The notes beneath the pieces are model-generated. The model saw nothing but the letters and a program-made list of their open reading frames with translations, ran no database searches and had not been told where the DNA came from. Source: Candidula unifasciata (lineage: Eukaryota > Mollusca > Gastropoda > Stylommatophora > Geomitridae). Taken from it: 64,000 nt of DNA. Positions 1 through 64,000 of the stretch are shown piece after piece. Position 1 is the stretch's first letter; each line of letters begins with the position of its first letter. The stretch spans positions 90,001 through 154,000 of the forward strand of contig CAJHNH020000788.1 of assembly GCA_905116865.2 (NCBI GenBank), in the 5' to 3' direction. Position numbers and translations under genes: made by a program.

Positions 1-1080
1 ACTGGCAAATCCGGGGACAATACTAAATTTTGCTCAAAGAACATTTTCCCAGTGTTCACGTGGAATCTTGACAGACTGCCTGACGTCCAAACCCACCAGG
101 ACCGCACAAAGAACACACGGTGACGCAAAGTGCCACAATTCGGATAAGAATCACCCGGCACGGTTATATAACCTTCGGCTTGAACGGGGCTTCTTGGACT
201 TGTGGTTGAGCTCGTGGCCGGTTTGAGAAGAGACGTAGCGTACGCAGTAAAAATCTTCTCCTTGAGGTAGACACAAGAGATCTTATTTCCATTACCACGT
301 ACAATGTGCAAAACTAGCTGGTTTTGCGAGAAAACGAATGTGAACGGACACTAAAACAACTAAGCGAAGCTGATGAAACAGCTTCGAGCTGGCTGGCTGG
401 ACGCAACGGAACGTCGAGGGGGATAGGCTTCGGTAGACTGTCCAAGTCCTAGTGGAAAAGAGCTTCTTATCCTTTAAAAGTCAGTGTCCGATAAATGTCT
501 GCCGGTGTCTCTGCTAAATGCCAAAGTCTAACAATTTTCCGATGAATCAACCATTAGCTTGTCACTATGGTCGTAAAGGTAGTCAGCTGATCTAATTTGC
601 TGCCGCAGCGACAACATAACACCAAATCTCAGAAAACTGTTGACAAGTCACCATATTGTCTTATCCCTATCGAGTCCGATGAAGTGCAGCAGGGGAAGAT
701 CGAGGCCTGGCTTCGTGGTCAAGGTGGGCCCACCTTCCGAGATTGTGTAGGGAAGAAATGGGCCTAAACAATCGTCGACGAAGAATGATGTGCATGCTTC
801 TGTGTTGAGTTCTATTATTATAGGGTCCCTGACGACAGCCGGGGTGAGGCTTTAAAAAAAAAAAAAAATATTGCGTAAAATTAGTTTGTCATAATTTCTG
901 ACCTATACATTAGCTTGAAGTGATTTCATTTTCCCCCAAAGTTTGCGAAGATTGACTCCTCGCCATCGTTCTATCTCAATTAACTAATGAGTTACCATCA
1001 TGACGAAGCTCACAGAATGAGAAAGAAATCACACCCTCGGCCATCTTAATGATGATTCAAGAATTCAAGTGATCCCGCCC
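1..1080. other. unrecognised flanking sequence, relatively CpG-containing
   Basis: No open frame of useful length and no tandem repeat is seen in the first 840 bases, and no repeat family from the rest of the window matches here. CpG dinucleotides are more frequent than in the introns (for example around 360-430 and 700-790). It could be a promoter or untranslated first exon of a neighbouring gene, or unique intergenic DNA. Nothing decides between these. A run of A at 856-868 and AT-rich sequence follow. Confidence 0.3.
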
Positions 1081-1084
1081 CAAA

Positions 1085-1137
1085 ACACACACCCACACCC
1101 CCCCCCCCCTCCCCACACACACACACACGCGCGCGCA
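1085..1137. repeat. (CA)n / C-tract / (CG)n microsatellite
   Basis: Simple repeat of CA dinucleotides interrupted by a run of about 12 C, ending in alternating CG. It sits just before a LINE fragment. Confidence 0.8.
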
Positions 1138-1164
1138 TCTACACTATCTCTCTCTATCAGTCAC

Positions 1165-1500
1165 TCAAGGAAGCACATCGGAGCTTCTGAACTGAAATGC
1201 TACCGAAACATTCTTAATATACCTTGGACCAATAAGAAGGAGAAATTACATCCTGCATGACCTAACACATCAAAGAGAATTGGCCCATAAACAGCATCCT
1301 GTCCCGAAAACTGATGTATTCTGACCATGTCAACCGGAAAGGTGGTCTGAAGAGAACGTTGACGGAGGTTGCAGTCTCCAGAAAAAGACGCAAAGGCTGA
1401 TCTCCGCAAAGGGGATACAGGACATTGAAGATGCACTGGCAATGAAAGCACCCAGGGCTGGAAAATTGTATAGAGAAAGAGACGTTTAGGCGTGAAGTGA
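1165..1500 (+). mobile_element. decayed LINE fragment, RT C-terminal region
   Basis: The plus frame around 1180-1250 reads SELKCYRNILNIPWTNKK. This is the signature found downstream of the reverse transcriptase domain in many animal LINEs (EMxxYRRxLxIPW). It resembles the better copy near 60300-60360. Stops and frameshifts follow, so it is a dead fragment. Confidence 0.5.
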
Positions 1501-1526
1501 GCGATGTTTTGTAAAGAATATTCTTT

Positions 1527-1528
<2 letters not shown>

Positions 1529-1560
<32 letters not shown>

Positions 1561-1666
1561 TGTATGTGTGTGTGTGTGTGTGTGCGCGCGCGCGTGTGCG
1601 CGCGCACGCATATGGTTGTGTATATGTGTGTATATATATATGTGTGTATATATAAATCAAGTGCCT
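1529..1666. repeat. (TATG)n-(TG)n-(CG)n-(TA)n compound microsatellite
   Basis: About eight TATG units pass into TG, then alternating CG/TG (1580-1608), then TATATG. The middle part is a strict purine-pyrimidine alternation. Confidence 0.9.
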
Positions 1667-1830
1667 TGCCGACTGGCGTGGGAAATCATGCTTCTCCACA
1701 ATCTGCAAGTCTGTATCAGTTTGTGTGTTAACACCCCTCCATGTAATGACAAAAGGTTGTCAGGAATCACATCACATTGTGTTCCTCTGTCTCTTTTTTT
1801 CCACAGATCTTTCCCCTAGTTTTAGCATGT
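1655..1830 (-). mobile_element. LINE 3' end fragment (minus)
   Basis: The sequence gccttgccgactggcgtggg and what follows match, as reverse complement, the LINE 3' end at about 60470-60640. The spacing of the shared words is the same. It is a truncated, non-coding copy. Confidence 0.6.
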
Positions 1831-2254
1831 GCCAGCATCCTTCTTCTGATAAGATAGCCACAAAATAATAATTGCCTCTTTTTGATGTTTGATATAAGTT
1901 ATTTTCTAGCCTTCGCCTCGGCCAAACATCTGCGCTGCATTTTTGTTTTCCTTTGGTAAGCAGAAATTGGTTTACTGAAGTCTGGTTTATTTATAATTTT
2001 CCAGGATTGCTGCTGCGTAATCGGAAAGTTACAAGGGAATAGCAAGCTGTTTAAGGCTGAAGAGTTGATGATTGCACCAGACTCCCATATTTACCCAATG
2101 GAATATTGATTACGAGTAATGTCACGGTATGTTTACGTTAACCTTGTGATTCTGACCACGTCACTCATTGAGTGCCGTTTGCTCTATACAAAAACGGGGC
2201 TTAAGCGCCTTATGCACCCCATTTATAAGACAGTTACTTGCTTGTGCCGCTAGA

Positions 2255-2475
2255 GGTTAGTGAATGCATCTGCCTGACGTTAAACTCCAATGAGGCATCT
2301 GGAAGTAACCAGAAGGTCTGGCCGGCTCACTACACTCAGAGGAAAGGCAAGACGGACATATAACCAGACTGTGACCGTTACCATCAGTATTGGAACTCGG
2401 CGCTGGCTGCTGAAGATGAGGACGGAGCAGGCATGGGAATGCCCCGAGTGCTGTGATGTCAATTCTTAATTCAAA
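2255..2475 (+). mobile_element. LINE fragment, RNase H-linked C-terminal tail
   Basis: One plus frame gives LRGKARRTYNQTVTVTIS then WLLKMRTEQAWECPECCD and a stop. This is the same tail as the copy at 17262-17640, which follows an RNase H-like GNEQANRLA motif. Only the last 70 or so residues remain. Part of the family reappears on the minus strand at 18355-18770 and 25200-25490. Confidence 0.6.
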
Positions 2476-2984
2476 CGCCACCAACCAGTGATAAACACCC
2501 AGTCACACAAAGTTCCACCATTCAGACGCCATTATTTAATGTAACAGAAATGAAGAACGTACATACGCTTCTGTACTTCCATCTTTTATTATTAGGTCTA
2601 AAATATACACAAATGACCACACCACATACCCAAACATACTTCCACAACAATCAGGGGTGCCAGAACATGAGGACTTAGCACACATTTTTTTAGCAGGGAG
2701 GACGGAGAGCCTTAGCCAAAGACGTTTTGGAGGGTTGCAGACGATAGAATGGAATAGAGGACTGAATAGAGAGTTCTTCACATGTTACCCGTATCTACAT
2801 CTTTGAACATCAGTTTGACTGATTCGTCCTCCGTCCTCTGATGCAGCAAACCTCTCAGTATCTCCATGCTGAACATACTTAACAGGAGCTGACTGGATCA
2901 TCTGCTTTCTTTGCCTCGCAACTGACTTCTGCATGACTGTACCGAGGAGCACGCCAAAGGACATGACTTTGTATCCCTGTCTAG

Positions 2985-3180
2985 ACAGATGGACATGGGG
3001 GTGCAGCCTGGAGCTGCAAGAAATGAACATTTCACTAAGAGGACAAGACGTTTCATTAACCAACACAGAACAGCTGTCATCAGTCGTTTTACACTTGTAA
3101 AGCTTTTGAGGAGGAGATCAGAGCACCTATGGATCTGTCCAGAGGGCTGTGAAGATAATCCTTTCTTATCACTAATCCCT
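2985..3180 (+). mobile_element. LINE C-terminal fragment, same family as 2255-2475
   Basis: The frame reads TRRFINQHRTAVISRFTL followed by RRRSEHLWICPEGCED. This is the EHLWKCPE tail seen at 17560-17600. It is short and truncated at both ends. Confidence 0.5.
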
Positions 3181-3639
3181 TAATACCCATTTCCAACAGG
3201 TAGTTTATCATCACTGATTACTGTCTCAACTTCTCTCAGTCACTTTCAGCATCTTTACCCCATTCATACTTCTTCCTCCACCAACCACTGCTGACACGGC
3301 CAGTCTGTTGGCTCTTTATTTCCTTCCACCCCAGCGTGTCCCTGTGAGCAGATTGTGAGGTATTGATGAAACAACAGAACAGCGATGCTTCAGCACATTA
3401 TTATTATTATTAAGCATGTAAACAAAGCTTAGGCTTCTTAAAGAAAAAGATGTGTAACAGAGATGAGGCCCACCGCCCCTGCCCCAAAAACTTTGTGTCA
3501 GCACCCAAAACAAAACCCACGAGCAGACCTCTCTTCCACTCACAAACAAGCTAAAAAAACTCCTGATTTCATCATTCATAATACAGAAACTGAGTCACAC
3601 CAAACACTTTTACTATCTACCAAGTCTTTTCTCACTGCA

Positions 3640-4280
3640 TGAAGAATTATCTTCTTCTTTTGTTGTCTCACTGATCCCAGGTTGTAGCCCAGTGCCATGA
3701 TTTTCTGTGTTTGTCTTGTGCTTTCTGGGTGACTTGGGTAATGGATTTGTTCATCTTTTTGCAGGTTTCATCTACACCATTTATCCATCTCTTTCTTGGT
3801 CTTCCTCTCACCTTCCTCCCAGATGTGCTGCTATAAAAAGTCTCAAAAGCAGTTTAGTCAGGCTGCATTCACACTAGATGGCTGAACCATTTCATTGTTT
3901 GTCAATATAATCCAGACATGGTCTTATTCCAACTTTCTCTCTAATGCTGGTATTCGTAACCCTGTCCTGTTTTGTGTTCTTAGTGACTCACAGATGGGTG
4001 ACAGCATATGCATTCTGTACTCTGCTTTCTATCTCTCTGTCGAGTCTGCTATCCTCTGTAAATTTGCTTCCTAGATATTTGAATTCTCGTACTTGTTTGA
4101 TTGTCAAACCGTTTACATAAATGTTCAGGTTATTATCTTTCCTGCCTCTCCTCATTACCTTAGTTTTCACAGTGTTTATTTTCATATCATATTTTATGCA
4201 TGTTTAATAGAAGGAGTCAATATGGTATTGTAAAACTGTTCTTGGAGGTGTATTAAACATTGATTGTCTGCAAAAAAAAG
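3640..4280 (-). mobile_element. decayed LINE fragment with RT palm C-terminal motif
   Basis: On the minus strand 3988-4185 reads KINTVKTKVMRRGRK then VREFKYLGSKFTED and LDREIESRVQNA. This is the conserved block after the catalytic domain of non-LTR reverse transcriptases. The remainder down to 3640 looks like the degenerate C-terminus and 3' UTR (a RKTKKEMDKW-type motif). No intact frame is left. Confidence 0.7.
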
Positions 4281-4820
4281 AGGTTCACTGATTTCTTCAG
4301 TGTCTCTATTTGCCAGCTGTGTAATTCTATCCATGTAAGTAAAGAACAGCAATACTGAGAGAACATATTCCTGTCTGACACATGATGGGAAACCAATCTG
4401 TCAGTCCTTCAAGAATTACCTCCATTCATAAACAATTCAAACTGTGAATCCCAGTGTGTGAAACATCAGAGCTATATACAGCATAAGGGACAACCTTCAT
4501 CTGACAGTGTAACAGCAATTTTCTCTTTACAAAGAAAAAAAATCCTCTACAGATTTTTTGTCACATCTAAGAATTGTTTTAAAAACCTTTTCTAAAACTG
4601 TTCATCTTTTGATCAACACTTTTGCTTCTCTGGACTAAGAAATAAACACCCAAAAAAAGGCTGGCATGACGATTGACTGTGCACAAACAAGACTGAAGGC
4701 CGTTAAGAAACTTTGTTTTTGTTGTTGTTGTTAACATCAGAGGTGCATCAAGTATATGGTGTTAGGCTCACATTTTTACAGACACAATAATCAACAATTT
4801 TAAAAAAAAATCAATACTCA

Positions 4821-5012
4821 GTGGGTGATATGGTCAACTTTATGCCAGCCGACTTTACTTCCCAGCACATTATCTGGTACTGTTTTCAGGTTGGGTCGAG
4901 TTGGAAGCAAAGATCAATTTTCTTTAAAGAAGAAAAAAAAACAGACTCAATACTCTGGGTCGGCAGGCAATTGTCTAGCCACTGTTTGACTACAGCTTCC
5001 ACAGAAGTCTAG
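4821..5012 (-). mobile_element. SINE family A, diverged copy
   Basis: It shares the core words ggtgatatggtcaac, ctttacttcccagcacatta and ggttgggtcga, in the same order, with the better copies at 9010-9290 and 38054-38345. The orientation is minus, as judged from the tRNA-like head of the 38-kb copy. Confidence 0.6.
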
Positions 5013-5021
5013 GCAATGTAA

Positions 5022-5505
5022 CATAGCATGAGCTACATAGCATGGGCTACATAGCATGGGCTTCATAGCACGGGCTTCATAGCATGGGCTACATAGCATG
5101 GGCTACACAGCATGGGCTACACAGCATGGGCTACACAGCATGGGCTACACAGCATGGGCTACACAGCATGGGCTACACAGCATGGCTACTAGCATATAGC
5201 ATGAGCAACATAGCATGGGCTACATAGCATGGGCTACATAGCATGGGCTACACAGCATGGGCTACATAGCATGGGCTACATAGCATGGGCTACACAGCAT
5301 GGGCTACACAGCATGGGCTACACAGCATGGGCTACACAGCATGGGCTACACAGCATGGGCTACATAGCATGGGCTACATAGCATGGGCTACATAGCATGG
5401 GCTACATAGCATGGGCAACATAGCATGGGCTACATAGCATGGGCTACATAGCATAGCATGGGCTACATAGCATGGGCTACATAGCATGGGCTACATAGCA
5501 TGAAC
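5022..5505. repeat. 14-bp minisatellite, about 33 copies
   Basis: The unit is catagcatgggcta, with a catag/cacag variant at one position and occasional gggctt or gggcaa variants. One 6-8 bp disruption occurs near 5185-5205. It lies in the 3' flank of NUP188. Confidence 0.95.
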
Positions 5506-5589
5506 TTCAAGAAAACAGCCTTGGATTTTCTACATCTTGCATAAGACATATCACAGCTGTACTAAGACCACAGTAGGAACCAGCATCTT

Positions 5590-5880
5590 CATCTTTTTTT
5601 TTTTTTCATCATTTTGCTAATAACCTGCAACCCAATGTTGTAACTTTGTTTTGCACTTGTCACGTGACTTCAGCAACAGAATTGTTACATTTGGCAGGAT
5701 CTAGCTATATCGTCTATTTACATCATGCTAGGTCTTCTGCTCACCTTCCAGTTGATGTTCTGCTGTAGCTCTCACATACAGTTTGATCTGGCTACTTCTC
5801 ACCAGATAGTCAAATCACTTTCTTCTGTTTTTCAATATACTCCAGGCATGGTCTTTTTATAACTTTCTGTCTAAGAAGAA
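5590..5880 (-). mobile_element. LINE 3' region, same family as 3640-4280, decayed
   Basis: It has the same order of words as 3700-3950: catcattttgc, ttgcacttgt, gtgacttcagcaacag, ctccaggcatggtct. No coding frame survives. Confidence 0.5.
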
Positions 5881-5904
5881 GCATCAATATCATCATCACC
5901 ACCA

Positions 5905-6370
5905 CCAAGTGCCTCCCCGACTGGCACTGGTAATCATGCCTCTGCAAAATCTGCGACCTCCTACAGCAGGGCTAACAACTGACCGCCCACATTCAGCCAT
6001 CAGGGCCTCCTGAATGGCCTGCAGATCACTGCTAGTTGTATTGCACTGATGATCTTTCAGCACTGGGGTTCGGATCTCTGGCTCGTGGCGATCCCCATTT
6101 TCAAAATTGTGGCCTCTGAGTAAACTTGGTTGATTAGTTCTATCCTTAAAGCACTCCTCAGATCAAGAATCTTTTTTGCGTCGTCTTTCTCTGTCTCTGT
6201 TACCACAAATCCGACCACCTTCCCTTCTCATAACATGGCCAAAAAAATGATGGACTGCCTCCCTTTGAAATGTATGTCTTTGGGCTTTCACCTCTTCCAA
6301 AACATCTGTTGCTATTTTGTTTCTTCTGTCCAAGTGATTTTTAGCACTTTTATTTAAAAACCACATCTCT
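5905..6370 (-). mobile_element. LINE C-terminal fragments (minus)
   Basis: 5905-5960 repeats the gcctccccgactggcactgg LINE 3' end. 6163-6366 on the minus strand reads VHHFFGHVMRREGGRICGNR, the FFGHVMRR...GRRxRGRP tail typical of LINE ORF2. The same tail is seen in plus orientation at 57600-57840. Confidence 0.6.
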
Positions 6371-6529
6371 GAGGCCTGAAGAAATTATTTGGCTTGTTTA
6401 TTTATCCCCAGGATTCACGTTTTTAACCTGCTCTATGTAGCGTATGAGAATTCTTGTTCAAATCTTCTATGACAATGATTTATTGAATAAGATGTTCTTA
6501 AAAACAAGCTTACAATAATAAAATCCCAA

Positions 6530-6543
6530 ACACCCCCCCCCCC

Positions 6544-6572
<29 letters not shown>
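6530..6572. repeat. C-tract and (CA)n
   Basis: A run of about 11 C passes directly into about 13 CA repeats. Confidence 0.85.
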
Positions 6573-6574
<2 letters not shown>

Positions 6575-6624
6575 TGTCAACATTATCTAATTTTTTTTTC
6601 TCTATTATCTTCTTATACTACAAG

Positions 6625-7707
6625 TTCACATGTCCAACAAGCGTTCACATGTCCAACAAGCGTTCACATGTCCAACAAGCGTTCACATGTCCAACAAGCG
6701 TTCACATGTCCAACATGTGTTCACATGTCCAACAAGCGTTCACATGTCCAACAAGCATTCACATGTCCAACATGTGTTCACATGTCCAACAAGCGTTCAC
6801 ATGTCCAACAAGTGTTCACATGTCCAACAAGCGTTCACATGTCCAACAAGCGTTCACATGTCCAACAAGCGTTCACATGTCCAACAAGCGTTCACATGTC
6901 CAACAAGCGTTCACATGTCCAACAAGCGTTCACATGTCCAACAAGCGTTCACATGTCCAACAAGTGTTCACATGTCCAACAAGCATTCACATGTCCAACA
7001 AGCGTTCACATGTCCAACAAGTGTTCACATGTCCAACAAGCGTTCACATGTCCAACAAGCGTACACATGTCCAACAAGCGTTCACATGTCCAACAAGCGT
7101 TCACATGTCCAACATGTGTTCACATGTCCAACAAGCGTTCACATGTCCAACAAGTGTTCACATGTCCAACAAGCGTTCACATGTCCAACATGTGTTCACA
7201 TGTCCAACAAGCGTTCACATGTCCAACAAGTGTTCACATGTCCAACAAGCGTTCACATGTCCAACAAGCGTTCACATGTCCAACAAGCATTCACATGTCC
7301 AACAAGCGTTCACATGTCCAACATGTGTTTACATGTCCAACAAGTGTTCACATGTCCAACAAGCGTTCACATGTCCAACAAGCGTTCACATGTCCAACAA
7401 GCGTTCACATGTCCAACAAGCGTACACATGTCCAACAAGCGTTCACATGTCCAACAAGCGTACACATGTCCAACAAGCGTTCACATGTCCAACAAGCGTA
7501 CACATGTCCAACAAGCGTTCACATGTCCAACAAGCGTTCACATGTCCAACATGTGTTTACATGTCCAACAAGTGTTCACATGTCCAACAAGCGTTCACAT
7601 GTCCAACAAGCGTTCACATGTCCAACAAGCGTTCACATGTTCAACATGCGTTCACATGTCCAACATGTGTTTACATGTCCAACAAGTGTTCACATGTCCA
7701 ACAAGTA
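6625..7707. repeat. 19-bp minisatellite, about 57 copies
   Basis: The unit is ttcacatgtccaacaagcg. Most variants change the single CpG (aagcg to aagtg or aagca), plus a recurrent aacatgtg type and a gtacac type. Because 19 is not a multiple of three, every copy shifts frame, so long open frames cross it in all three plus frames; these are not genes. The array ends six bases before the NUP188 polyadenylation hexamer at 7713. Confidence 0.97.
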
Positions 7708-7712
7708 CCTCA

Positions 7713-7718
7713 TTTATT
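7713..7718 (-). promoter_or_regulatory. candidate NUP188 polyadenylation signal AATAAA
   Basis: The plus-strand TTTATT is AATAAA in the sense direction, about 200 nt downstream of the NUP188 stop and the first such hexamer after it. Cleavage 10-30 nt further on would fall inside the 19-bp array. No transcript evidence is available. Confidence 0.5.
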
Positions 7719-7750
7719 CATTTATGCAAACATTCATCCATTCTGTCCTT

Positions 7751-7910
7751 GTTTCCTCACACAATCCCTGTCATCCATCCTGGCAATGCTGATGTGGCAT
7801 TGTTTCCTCACACAATCCATGTCATCCATCCTGGCAATGCTGATGTGGCATTGTTTCCTCACACAATCCATGTCATCCATCCTGGCAATGCTGATGTGGC
7901 CTTGTTTCCT
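7751..7910. repeat. 51-bp minisatellite, 3 copies plus a stub, in NUP188 3' UTR
   Basis: Units begin at 7751, 7802 and 7853, each starting gtttcctcacacaatcc. A fourth start (gtttcct) at 7904 runs into the last coding bases. The three units are nearly identical. The array lies between the stop codon and the polyadenylation hexamer, so it should be transcribed. Confidence 0.93.
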
Positions 7911-7919
7911 TCAGGAATG

Positions 7920-62512
<54,593 letters not shown>

Positions 62513-62984
62513 CTGGTGATGACGAACAGTTTATATTCTACAACTAAATCTAAAAAGTGTTTATATTTATATATTTTTATATACATTCCACAATTCAGGT
62601 TGGCTTGTTTGTATTTCCGATACTTTTGCCCTGATTATACACTCTTTCATACTGCTCTGTCCATCTCTTGATATTATCCTCCCACTTGTATCAGCCTACT
62701 CCTTGCTCATCTTCCTTCAACCTTTCCCTACAATAAGGTTTTTTTAACAGTGCAAAGTCTTTTACTGTAGCCAAACCTTTCATTTCTCTCTCTCTCTTTT
62801 TTTTTTAAATTCAATTCAACAACTCTCTTTACATTCCCAGATCTCAATTTCCACAACCTCTGTATTTGTTGGTATTTCTTAGCAAGATACGAAGTGATGC
62901 AATATGAAAACAGATAACAGATTTTTTTTTTAAACAAATGAGTTGACTAATTGTCCCAATCTCAGCGTGATATGACTGATGTGC

Positions 62985-63620
62985 AGCTATCAATCTCTTC
63001 AGTGCAACAACAATTTCTTTCAGCAACTCCCCTTTCATTCCCAATCTCTTCAGTGCAACAACAATTTCTTTTAGCAACTTCCCTTTCATTCCCAATCTCT
63101 TCAGTGCAACAACAATTTCTTTCAGCAACTCCCCTTTCATTCCCAATCTCTTCAGTGCAACAACAATTTGTTTCAGCAACTCCCCTTTCATTCCCAATCT
63201 CTTCAGTGCAACAACAATTTGTTTCAGCAACTCCCCTTTCATTCCCAATCTCCTCAGTGCAACAACAATTTCTCTCAGCAACTCCCCTTTCATTCCCAAT
63301 CTCTTCAGTGCAACAACAATTTCTTTCAGCAACTCCCCTTTCATTCCCAATCTCTTCAGTGCAACAACAATTTCTTTCAGCAACTCCCCTTTCATTCCCA
63401 ATCTCTTCAGTGCAACAACAATTTCTTTCAGCAACTCCCCTTTCATTCCCAATCTCTTCAGTGCAACAAAAATTTCTTTCAGCAACTTCCCTTTCATTCC
63501 CAATCTCTTCAGTGCAACAACAATTTCTTTCAACAACTTCCCTTTCATTCCCAATCTCTTCAGTGCAACAACAATTTCTTTCAGCAACTCCCCTTTCATT
63601 CCCAATCTCTTCAGAAGCAT
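62985..63620. repeat. 51-bp minisatellite, about 12 copies, intron upstream of exon 1
   Basis: The unit contains ccaatctcttcagtgcaaca, acaatttctttcagcaactc and ccctttcattc. Copies are over 90 percent alike by eye. Since 51 is divisible by three, frames of about 240-260 codons stay open on both strands. They read as perfect 17-residue repeats and are not considered genes. Confidence 0.96.
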
Positions 63621-63689
63621 TGTATCTGACCGTTTGTTTTCTGGAAATTTTACCTAGTCTTCTGTATATTTGAGAGCTACAGTAAAGTG

Positions 63690-63775
63690 GCGGATGGACA
63701 CTCGCAAGCCGGCCTGAAAGCCAAGAGGTCAAATCAACATCAAATGGGTCCCAGGCAATGTCCTGTGAAGTTCTT
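63690..63775 (+). mobile_element. SINE family A fragment
   Basis: tcaaatgggtcccaggcaat followed by gtcctgtgaag resembles the plus-orientation core (taccaggtaaggtcctatgaag) of 52300-52340. Weak. Confidence 0.35.
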
Positions 63776-64000
63776 CTTTCGTTCGCTTGAAATTATCGAT
63801 ATTTGCAATATTGTCCCTAGTATGAGCTTCAGTGTCTTTTTTAATTCACTCAGCAACCTGTAATGTTTGGCTTGCACGTTTTGTTTCTCTTGGCCAAAAG
63901 CTTTGCCCTGAATATGCTGCATTTGGGACAGTCCTGGAGGACGTGATCAGTTGTCTCAGGTGCCAATCTACATGTGTACATGGCTGCTGTGAAGTAAATG
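63740..64000 (-). mobile_element. LINE RNase H C-terminal fragment, runs off the window
   Basis: The minus strand from 63990 reads MYTCRLAPETTDHVLQDCPK then CSIFRAKLLAKRN. This is the CRLCxxxPETTDHVLQDCPxxxxxR motif of the RNase H-bearing LINEs, the same region as 40600-40700. Confidence 0.65.

Noticed and set aside
360..400. CTGATGA followed by an AGCT-TCG-AGCT hairpin as a hammerhead ribozyme
   Set aside because: No GAAA box after the hairpin and no related flanks; judged chance.
3988..4185. Small gene coding a KINTVKTKVM...FKYLGSKF protein
   Set aside because: It is the conserved post-catalytic segment of a LINE reverse transcriptase in a decayed copy.
6625..7707. Telomere or centromere satellite
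   Set aside because: The unit is not a telomeric motif and the array is only 1.1 kb at a gene end; similar unrelated arrays occur in many introns.
62844..63732. Frames of 240-258 codons on both strands, one looking like a helical 17-residue repeat (LKRLGMKGELLKEIVVA)
   Set aside because: All follow from the 51-bp array. Both strands are equally open and there is no start or splice context. I considered it as an upstream NUP188 exon, but nothing in it resembles the family.

Overview
This is animal nuclear DNA. It has interrupted coding sequence with GT/AG splice sites, a dense load of decayed retrotransposons (LINEs with RNase H tails, a Penelope-like element, tRNA-derived SINEs) and many tandem arrays. 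The repeat style (RNase H LINEs ending in GAA tails, Penelope-like element, CTTTACTTCCCAGGACATA-type SINE) suggests a lophotrochozoan, most likely a mollusc and perhaps a gastropod. That assignment is inference from repeat style, not a search.

One real gene dominates the window: the 3' half of NUP188, the large scaffold nucleoporin of the nuclear pore inner ring, on the minus strand. I placed 23 coding exons from 62512 down to the TAA stop at 7920-7922. All exons have GT..AG borders, all phases agree, and the total is 2757 nt (918 codons plus stop). The peptide follows the C-terminal half of vertebrate NUP188 (about 1750 aa, recalled from memory) from start to finish, including its last residues. 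Upstream exons lie beyond position 64000. A polyadenylation hexamer in the sense direction at 7713-7718 gives a short 3' UTR of about 200 nt that consists largely of a 51-bp repeat.

Layout. 1-840: unrecognised, fairly CpG-containing sequence. 840-6600: decayed LINE and SINE fragments and a 14-bp array. 6625-7707: 57 copies of a 19-bp repeat at the 3' edge of NUP188. 7920-62512: NUP188, where most of the larger introns carry their own unrelated minisatellite. The largest are an 18-bp array at 15.1-16.3 kb, a 43-bp array at 26.4-27.2 kb, an 82-bp array at 28.4-29.3 kb, a 63-bp array at 38.8-40.4 kb, a 20-bp satellite of about 130 copies at 40.8-43.4 kb, 37-bp arrays at 45.9-47.1 kb and a 50-bp array at 53.0-53.5 kb. 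Intron 13 holds an antisense Penelope-like element with reverse transcriptase and GIY-YIG domains, broken by two TGA codons. 62985-63620: a 51-bp array upstream of the first exon seen.

No second protein-coding host gene, rRNA, tRNA gene, CRISPR array or operon was found. Long open frames over the arrays arise because unit lengths divisible by three, or arrays free of stop codons, stay open; they are not genes. Intron stretches not listed separately are ordinary AT-rich sequence in which I recognise nothing.
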